Origin: Thermoproteota archaeon
GTDB taxonomy: Archaea; Thermoproteota; Thermoprotei_A; Sulfolobales; Acidilobaceae
Reading direction: 5' to 3'
DNA length: 61,645 bases
Assembly: GCA_030549835.1 (NCBI GenBank)
Contig: JAUQQR010000003.1
Location: 1-61,645 of the forward strand
A program made the position numbers and the translations under genes. The notes beneath the pieces were generated by a model, which saw only the letters and a list, made by a program, of their open reading frames with translations, made no database searches and was not told where the DNA came from. Shown here one piece after another: positions 56,366 to 61,645 of this stretch (positions are counted from its first letter, which is position 1; every line of letters begins with the position of its first letter).

Positions 56366-57259
56366 TTGAGCTTAATAATTGAAGCTAAAAATATATCTAA
56401 AAACTTTGGGTCTTTAAGGGCATTAGACAATGTGAATCTTAGGGTAAGGAGAGGGGAAATAGTTGGCTTAGCTGGACCTAATGGGGCGGGAAAGAGTACA
56501 TTGTTAAAAATTATTTTAGGCATTATGCGTAGAGATTCTGGAGAAGTCTTACTTAACGGTTATGATCCCTACTATGATTCTAGAGCTAGACTTGGTGTAG
56601 GTGTTATCTTTGAGAGGCCTGTGCTACCAGATTCTCTAACCATAAGAGACTTACTATACCATGCATCAAGGATATACGGGTCTACTATTGAGGATATTAG
56701 GAGTGCTATAAGATATACTGGGTTAGAGGAGCACATAAATAAAACCTTTAGCGAGCTCAGTGCTGGGTTAAAGCAGAGAGCAGCTATAGCTCACGCTCTA
56801 CTATCAAGACCTACCCTTATCATAGCTGATGAGATTACTAGTAACCTAGATCCAATAGAGAGAGTTAAAATCCTAGATCTCATAGATATATTAAATAAAG
56901 ATGAAGGTATAACATTCATCATATCTAGTCATGTTATACCAGAGATATCTAGGATAGCTAAGAGAGTTGTAGTCTTAAATAGAGGCAGAGTCGTAATGGA
57001 TGGTGATGTCAGTGATGTTATACTGAAGACTCTAGTAGCTAGGATTAGGTCTAATGATCCTATTAGATTAGCTAAGAGGCTTGAGAATGAGGGTTATAAT
57101 GTTGAACTTAAAGGTTTAAATATTATAGTTAGGTTTAAGAGTCCTGAGGATCAGGAGCGTCTCTTATCAGTATTATCTATGCTATCTAATGAAGGCATTA
57201 GGCTTTTTAGCTTAGACTTTACAGGTGCTGGTTTAGAGGAGATTATTAGAGGTGACTAG
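56366..57259 (+). CDS. ABC exporter ATPase
   Basis: Walker A GPNGAGKST at about residues 37-45, signature ELSAGLKQR near 130 and Walker B LIIADEITSNLDP near 153 (alanine replaces the usual leucine, with DE intact). EITSNLDP and the C-terminal 70-residue extension are typical of Ybh/CcmA-like exporters. 297 residues. TTG start at 56366. First gene of a three-gene operon; the stop overlaps a likely permease start. Confidence 0.9.
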   Translation: MSLIIEAKNISKNFGSLRALDNVNLRVRRGEIVGLAGPNGAGKSTLLKIILGIMRRDSGEVLLNGYDPYYDSRARLGVGVIFERPVLPDSLTIRDLLYHASRIYGSTIEDIRSAIRYTGLEEHINKTFSELSAGLKQRAAIAHALLSRPTLIIADEITSNLDPIERVKILDLIDILNKDEGITFIISSHVIPEISRIAKRVVVLNRGRVVMDGDVSDVILKTLVARIRSNDPIRLAKRLENEGYNVELKGLNIIVRFKSPEDQERLLSVLSMLSNEGIRLFSLDFTGAGLEEIIRGD

Positions 57260-57336
57260 CAATATCTTTAAGAACATACTATCATATCTTATACATAGAT
57301 GTAAGTGATGTCCTAAAACCCCCAGCCTTAGATATT

Positions 57337-58005
57337 ATGATTCTACTAGTAGCTATGCTAGGCGCTATTATTGTAACAATTCAGCCTATTACAAACCCTG
57401 TTATAGCAACTAGTACAGCCTTAGAACCTACACTATTCGCTACAGTCCTCTTCCTAGCCATTCGTGGAGCCTCAGGAGTTACGTGGCTAATTCAAAGTGG
57501 TATTATTAATGTTTACATATCTTACCCTATACCTAAAATATCCCTGATCCTGATATTAATATTAAGTAGAGTCTTAATACCATCACTCCTAATACTAGCT
57601 TCCCCGCTACTAATAGTTTCAATACTATTAAGTAATGTTATGGTTAAGGGTATAGATGAAGTTCTAGGATTATACCTAGCTTACACATATCAGGCTATGC
57701 TGTATGGCCTCCTATTCCTACTCATAGCACTACGATCTAAGAGCCAGACCACTAGTGGGCTTATAAGTGTAGCTTTATACTTCACATATACAGCATTATA
57801 CGTAATCTTAGTAAGTATTGGAGGATCCATTGGAAGCGATACTATTAGGAGAATTGGTGAATCCATGTACCTACCTGGTATTGTGTATTATAGCTATCTA
57901 GGACAAGATATGGATATAGATCAGATGCTATTAGTACCTATAATTTCTTTAATACTAATACTTACTACTACCATATACTTCTCTAGGAGGTTTGAGGTTC
58001 TATGA
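57337..58005 (+). CDS. ABC exporter permease, N-terminus uncertain
   Basis: From ATG 57337 it has six hydrophobic segments in 222 residues and matches ABC-2-type permeases of exporters. The natural start would be GTG 57252, overlapping the ATPase stop, which reads TSNIFKNILSYLIHRCK before a TGA at 57306-57308. The frame used from 57337 is open back to that point and reads DVLKPPALDI. A one-base skip at the TGA joins both into a standard permease N-terminus. Without it, about 28 residues of the amino-terminal cytoplasmic helix are lost. Whether it is a real shift or an indel is unknown. Confidence 0.7.
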   Translation: MILLVAMLGAIIVTIQPITNPVIATSTALEPTLFATVLFLAIRGASGVTWLIQSGIINVYISYPIPKISLILILILSRVLIPSLLILASPLLIVSILLSNVMVKGIDEVLGLYLAYTYQAMLYGLLFLLIALRSKSQTTSGLISVALYFTYTALYVILVSIGGSIGSDTIRRIGESMYLPGIVYYSYLGQDMDIDQMLLVPIISLILILTTTIYFSRRFEVL

Positions 58006-58652
58006 GTAGGGTGTTTAGGAGGTTAACGTTAGCCTCTAGGCTATTAATAATTATGTCAATAGCGTTATTAATCTCTAGTATTGTAGCTGAGCTTTACGGA
58101 GCTAAGCTTAACAGTTCCTATGAGAATATTGTAGCAATGAGTCCTAGAATAGCTACCCTAATAACTATAGCTCCTATAACAAGTGAGGGTAGAGCTAAAA
58201 TAAGTGTAGAGGGGGCAGATAGTATATACTATGTTAGGGTAACTGGAGATATATACATAATATCTCGACAACTTAGATCGCTAAACTTTAATGTAACAGC
58301 TGTAAGGTCTATAATAGATCTTAGGGCTGGGGTAGCCTACGCAACTATCATAGTAGGCTCAAGTCCTATGCTTATCCAAGCATTATCAATACTAGGAAAT
58401 GTTATCCCAATAGAGCAGATTAAAGGAGAGAGTGCAATAGTAGAAGAAATCATTAAGAGCGGAGAGACGCATATACTGGTAGTATCAGTTAATAGTGAGA
58501 GGGAAATTAAGTATAGAGTAGACTATACTATAGAGGGGTATAGTAGACTATCCTTAAATAATGTACTAGTAGTTTCTCTAGGGATGTTTCTACTAACCGT
58601 AATCTTAGAATTTGGGAGAAGATATATTCGGCTAGGCGTTAACTATGTTTAG
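58002..58652 (+). CDS. Membrane protein of the ABC operon, unknown
   Basis: 216 residues with one N-terminal helix (RLLIIMSIALLISSIVAELY), an exterior beta-rich middle of about 150 residues, and a C-terminal helix (VLVVSLGMFLLTVILEFG). The ATG overlaps the permease stop by 4 bases, so it belongs to the exporter. It could be an accessory subunit or a surface substrate holder. No family recognised. Confidence 0.6.
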   Translation: MSRVFRRLTLASRLLIIMSIALLISSIVAELYGAKLNSSYENIVAMSPRIATLITIAPITSEGRAKISVEGADSIYYVRVTGDIYIISRQLRSLNFNVTAVRSIIDLRAGVAYATIIVGSSPMLIQALSILGNVIPIEQIKGESAIVEEIIKSGETHILVVSVNSEREIKYRVDYTIEGYSRLSLNNVLVVSLGMFLLTVILEFGRRYIRLGVNYV

Positions 58653-58780
58653 GATGATGGCATGATTTTTAGCAGCTAATACTTATTATGAATGATTCGC
58701 TAAATGGCCATGTATTAAAACAGTATACACATTAATCTCACTTCTCAAGGGTTAAGATGAGAAGAGAGCCTGGGACGTTA

Positions 58781-59021
58781 CTATGAGTAATATGTTACCA
58801 TAGCTTATAAAGAATGAATAGCAGTTTCTAGGTGTAATTGCCTGTGAGAGCCTAGAGCATCTTAGTGGATAAGCTCTCAATCATAAATTTATGCCCCATA
58901 CTGTTAGGCTTGAAAAAGTCAGTGAATTTAATGTGGAGTAGTCTGCAGACGCGGTAAATTATTGAATTGGAGCATCTCCCACCATAGGAAAATCTACAAA
59001 ACCCTAGGACGGGAAACGGTA
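58781..59021 (+). repeat. Structured intergenic element, family D copy 2
   Basis: The 421-base gap before the next gene holds this region. It has a bulged hairpin at 58781-58803 (CTATG-a-GTAA/TTAC-CATAG), a stem GAGAGC/GCTCTC at 58846-58878, and the 19-mer CCTAGGACGGGAAACGGTA at 59003-59021 shared exactly with 109-127. The frame before the 19-mer reads KTLGRETVS, and in copy 1 TKNLGRETVG, which could be the end of a TnpB or chance. A structured RNA is the other reading. Confidence 0.4.
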
Positions 59022-59073
59022 TCGTAATTAAGGCTGATAACCTCTTACTAAAGCTTAAAATATAGATGCTGAG

Positions 59074-60315
59074 TTAGAGTGTGTTTGTGGTAATGTTTAG
59101 TATCTTTCTAGCTATATATGCTATTATTGGTGCTGAAATTACTATAACCGTGAATATCTTCTCCATCCTACTCTCTATAGCCTTAATCTTTACTATTGGA
59201 ATACTTATTGTACTAAAGCTTATAGATTCCTCTATTAATTTGACTTGATCTACGCTCGATTTAACTACCTCGATTTCTGGGGGAATTTTAAATTTATTAA
59301 TTCTAGGGATTGGTTTAACTTCTTCAGTTAGGAAGAATGCTTTTAAACTACTCTCCCCTATGATAGCTTTCCTAGTAGATTTAATAGATAATACTATGGT
59401 ACCCTCATCTACTAGTTTACCAGAGAACCATATACTGTTAGAGGCTCCAGCGCTGTAGAATACAAAAGGCTTTAAACCTATAAACTTAGCGTCTGAAATA
59501 TAACTCCATAATTTAAACTCTATTATGAATGGCCAGTCACCCTCAGGTCTTATGAGAGCTCTACACCAGTAGTCTTCACATAGCACTACGTCAGCGTGTG
59601 ATATTCTACCTGGGACTTCTATTACTATTACCTCTCTCTCATCAAACCTATATATGAAACTACCTGAATCTCTCGATCCATAGGCTATAAGTGAGTCTCT
59701 ATCTAAAGTTAAGCCTTTAATATCCATATTCTCAACTAGCTTGTAGACTTTGATATTTAGATCTGTAATCTCGACTATCAGGCTGCTTACTGCAACATAT
59801 ATCACATTATTATGGACTAGGGTATATGTTTCTCCTACCATGCTAGTATTAATACTCCAAATAGTGGCCTTAAGGTTACTAGTGTCTACTCTTAAAACTC
59901 TTAGAATGCCTTTAGAGAATCCAGAGACTACTAGAGTGTTATCTGAGCACCATAAGCCATAATTATTAAGCTTGAATGGTAAGATTAGGCTTCGTAAATC
60001 AACACCATCTACATGAGATACTAGTATTAGCTTATCCTCTGTAACAATATATAGCTCCGATCCCCCGCTGTAGCAGGGTTTACCTACTTCATCTAGCAGT
60101 ATACTGGCATCTTTAAGTATCACAATAGTGCTATTATCTTTGATCATAGAGACTACACTATCAGAGAATAGTATGACTCTATAGTCGTCCCTCAATAACA
60201 GCCCATTATAGGAGGGTTCAGGATAAGTTAGTATAGCTAGTAGTATAGCGGTTATAATGTATACTATCAATATGAGAGGTATTACTCCCCTAGATTTATA
60301 CAATAGAAGCACCAT
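59074..60315 (-). CDS. Anchored surface protein, possible beta-propeller, unknown
   Basis: 413 residues. A signal-anchor helix (GVIPLILIVYIITAILLAIL) near the start and another near the C-terminus (IFTVIVISAPIIAYI) enclose a long exterior part of repeating short strands (IVILKDASILL, LYIVTEDKLILVSHVDG, IYVAVSSLIVEI), as in beta-propellers. The repeat count cannot be fixed by eye. Two cysteine pairs may form disulfides. TTG or ATG near 60315. No family recognised; it precedes the MgtE-type gene in the other orientation order. Confidence 0.6.
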   Translation of the reverse strand: MVLLLYKSRGVIPLILIVYIITAILLAILTYPEPSYNGLLLRDDYRVILFSDSVVSMIKDNSTIVILKDASILLDEVGKPCYSGGSELYIVTEDKLILVSHVDGVDLRSLILPFKLNNYGLWCSDNTLVVSGFSKGILRVLRVDTSNLKATIWSINTSMVGETYTLVHNNVIYVAVSSLIVEITDLNIKVYKLVENMDIKGLTLDRDSLIAYGSRDSGSFIYRFDEREVIVIEVPGRISHADVVLCEDYWCRALIRPEGDWPFIIEFKLWSYISDAKFIGLKPFVFYSAGASNSIWFSGKLVDEGTIVLSIKSTRKAIIGESSLKAFFLTEEVKPIPRINKFKIPPEIEVVKSSVDQVKLIEESISFSTISIPIVKIKAIESRMEKIFTVIVISAPIIAYIARKILNITTNTL

Positions 60316-60369
60316 AATACTTACTCCTTTTATAAGCCTTTAAACACTATGCATATAGCTTATCTAAGC

Positions 60370-61551
60370 CTAAACTGTAGCTACTGCTACTAGACTTAAA
60401 GTTATTATGCCTACAACATCCATAACAGTAGTTACTGCGGGCACAGCAACATTATCTGGGTCTAGCCCTAATTTAAATGATAACATAGCGATTGAGAAGG
60501 CTACTATAGAGCCGGCTACTACTGCTATAACCATACTAATAGCTATAACCGTAATGGTCTTAGCGAAGCCCATACTTAGAACGCTATGAAAGAAGACTGT
60601 TGTCATGAAGCCTACACTAGATATAAGTATTATAGCAGGGATAGAGGAGATTAGTACGTCAGCAAGAGATTTTAGAAACTCTATCATAATGCCTCTATAG
60701 CCGTAAATGTGGAGGTGAACACTCAACCTTAATGCTATAATTGATGATAAGGCACCGACTACCCCAATAAAGCTTATAGAGACTTGAAATAACCCTAGCT
60801 CGCTCAAAATATCCTCATATTGAGCTAATAGTATACCGGCTAGAGGCTCTAAGACTAGTATTAACGCTATAACTATGATTCTCTCGCTTATAACTCTTCT
60901 AGCTTTTGCGCTAAGCAACAAGATGGCTACACTAACAGCTACACTAATAGAGATAGTGGCTAGAAATAGTAGTGGCGATAATCTACTTGGAATAGCAGAT
61001 ATTATAATGAAAGATAATACTATGATAGGGAATGATATGAAATCTCCACCAACAGTTGTAAGAGTAGGTAGTATATTACCCGGGTTCCAGCCTCTACTAT
61101 ATGTTATTGCAGCTATAGCTGCAGTATAGGGTAAGAGTATTAATGTAGCTATTATTGATGCAGTGAATCCAATTAATTGTAAAAGCTTAATATCAAAGCT
61201 ATCTCCAGTGATGATAGAGTAAGCATATATTACGAAGACCATTGTGAGTGTAGTTAGTAAAGTTGTAACTATAACTATTTTAGATTCTAGCACTGTTAAG
61301 TCTAGGGTTTTAGCTCTAACTTCACCTAGATGTAGGGCTGTATTCATTCTAGAACCAGAGGATCCCATTATGTCACCTCTAAGATCATTCATGACAGGTA
61401 TTACGGCAATGACCTCTTTTCTACCAGCAATTATAGGATGTAGGAGTGCTATAACTATTATGTTTACAGCATACATCACATACGCTATACTTAACCCTAC
61501 TGTTATCTCAGCAATACTCTTAGCTCTACTCTTAAACGCTTCTATTAGCAT
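60370..61551 (-). CDS. mgtE: MgtE/SLC41-type divalent cation transporter
   Basis: Membrane domain only, duplicated as in SLC41A. First half: VMNDLRGDIMGSSGSRMNTA then LHLG, with the acidic and polar pore residues; second half: LGLDPDNVAVPAVTTVMDVV. GWNPGNILPTLTTVGGDFIS is the pseudo-repeat loop after the first unit. About ten hydrophobic helices in 393 residues. Lacks the cytoplasmic N and CBS regulatory domains of bacterial MgtE, so gating differs. The start is not certain: TTG 61551, with the remaining bases to 61645 showing no gene. Confidence 0.85.
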   Translation of the reverse strand: MLIEAFKSRAKSIAEITVGLSIAYVMYAVNIIVIALLHPIIAGRKEVIAVIPVMNDLRGDIMGSSGSRMNTALHLGEVRAKTLDLTVLESKIVIVTTLLTTLTMVFVIYAYSIITGDSFDIKLLQLIGFTASIIATLILLPYTAAIAAITYSRGWNPGNILPTLTTVGGDFISFPIIVLSFIIISAIPSRLSPLLFLATISISVAVSVAILLLSAKARRVISERIIVIALILVLEPLAGILLAQYEDILSELGLFQVSISFIGVVGALSSIIALRLSVHLHIYGYRGIMIEFLKSLADVLISSIPAIILISSVGFMTTVFFHSVLSMGFAKTITVIAISMVIAVVAGSIVAFSIAMLSFKLGLDPDNVAVPAVTTVMDVVGIITLSLVAVATV

Positions 61552-61645
61552 TGTTCTTCCACTAACATTACACCTAAAGAATGTTTTCTCTATAAAAGTT
61601 TTTATGCTGTTTTAGCTACTATTAGAATCAAGATAGGTATTGAAC

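Noticed and set aside
1-61645. CRISPR arrays
   Set aside because: No regularly spaced direct repeats were seen in any intergenic region, and no cas genes are present.

Overview
The window is a gene-dense stretch of a low-GC genome that is clearly archaeal and most likely a thermophilic Thermoproteota (crenarchaeal, Desulfurococcales-like) organism. The evidence is: KEOPS genes (Kae1, Bud32) behind ribosomal proteins S24e and S27ae, L40e, a two-ring CDC48 ATPase, archaeal-type NadM, Nob1, GTP cyclohydrolase III and riboflavin synthase, two Lhr-type helicases, an intron-containing tRNA-Cys, AGA/AGG/CTA/TTA-rich codon use, many TTG and GTG starts, and TATA boxes about 25-40 bases ahead of genes. 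The assignment to an order is inference.

Layout. 1-11 kb: RtcA/NadM, glycerate 2-kinase, a membrane protein, an Lhr helicase, an FKBP isomerase, DUF371, NAD kinase/Nob1 and a YjbQ-like protein. 11.5-16.8 kb: a complete branched-chain amino-acid-type ABC importer (binding protein, two ATPases, two permeases). 16.8-19.8 kb: aconitase, then tRNA-Cys(GCA) with a 26-nt intron and tRNA-Glu(TTC). 20-23.5 kb: a peptide/nickel-type ABC operon with visibly richer G+C and no ATPase gene. 23.7-28.1 kb: a VIT1/CCC1-like transporter, a zinc ribbon protein, an RHH regulator, a GHMP-family synthase and LysS. 28.2-38.4 kb: a purine-related block (HTH-phosphoribosyltransferase regulator, nucleoside ABC importer with TAT-exported BMP lipoprotein, XTP pyrophosphatase) leading into KEOPS/ribosomal genes, L40e, a nucleoside phosphorylase and a cobalamin adenosyltransferase. 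38.5-41.2 kb: a heme-copper oxidase cluster. 41.3-50.8 kb: dUTPase, asparaginase, a second Lhr helicase, an HTH-CBS regulator and membrane proteins. 50.7-54 kb: a riboflavin cluster (ribB, ribC, ribH, GTP cyclohydrolase III). 54.1-61.6 kb: CDC48, an ABC exporter, a secreted propeller-like protein and an MgtE-type transporter.

The most unusual region is the oxidase cluster on the minus strand. The catalytic subunit and a membrane-anchored cytochrome c are otherwise intact in frame, including all heme and copper ligands I can see, but are broken by five in-frame stop codons (one in the oxidase, four in the cytochrome). All five are TAA and there is no frameshift. The cytochrome frame, read through, ends in a complete anchor and a TAG only two bases before a small subunit IIa gene. 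Recent loss of aerobic respiration is the simplest reading; TAA readthrough or recoding is the exciting alternative. Three other genes (near 4.5, 24.2 and 57.3 kb) have coding-like frames that extend upstream without a usual start codon, two of them consistent with a +1 shift at a stop codon.

The longer intergenic gaps hold seven short relics in four sequence families. Three families look like the 3' ends of IS200/IS605-type tnpB genes, some with terminal hairpins, and none retains the transposase body. No CRISPR array and no intact transposase was seen.
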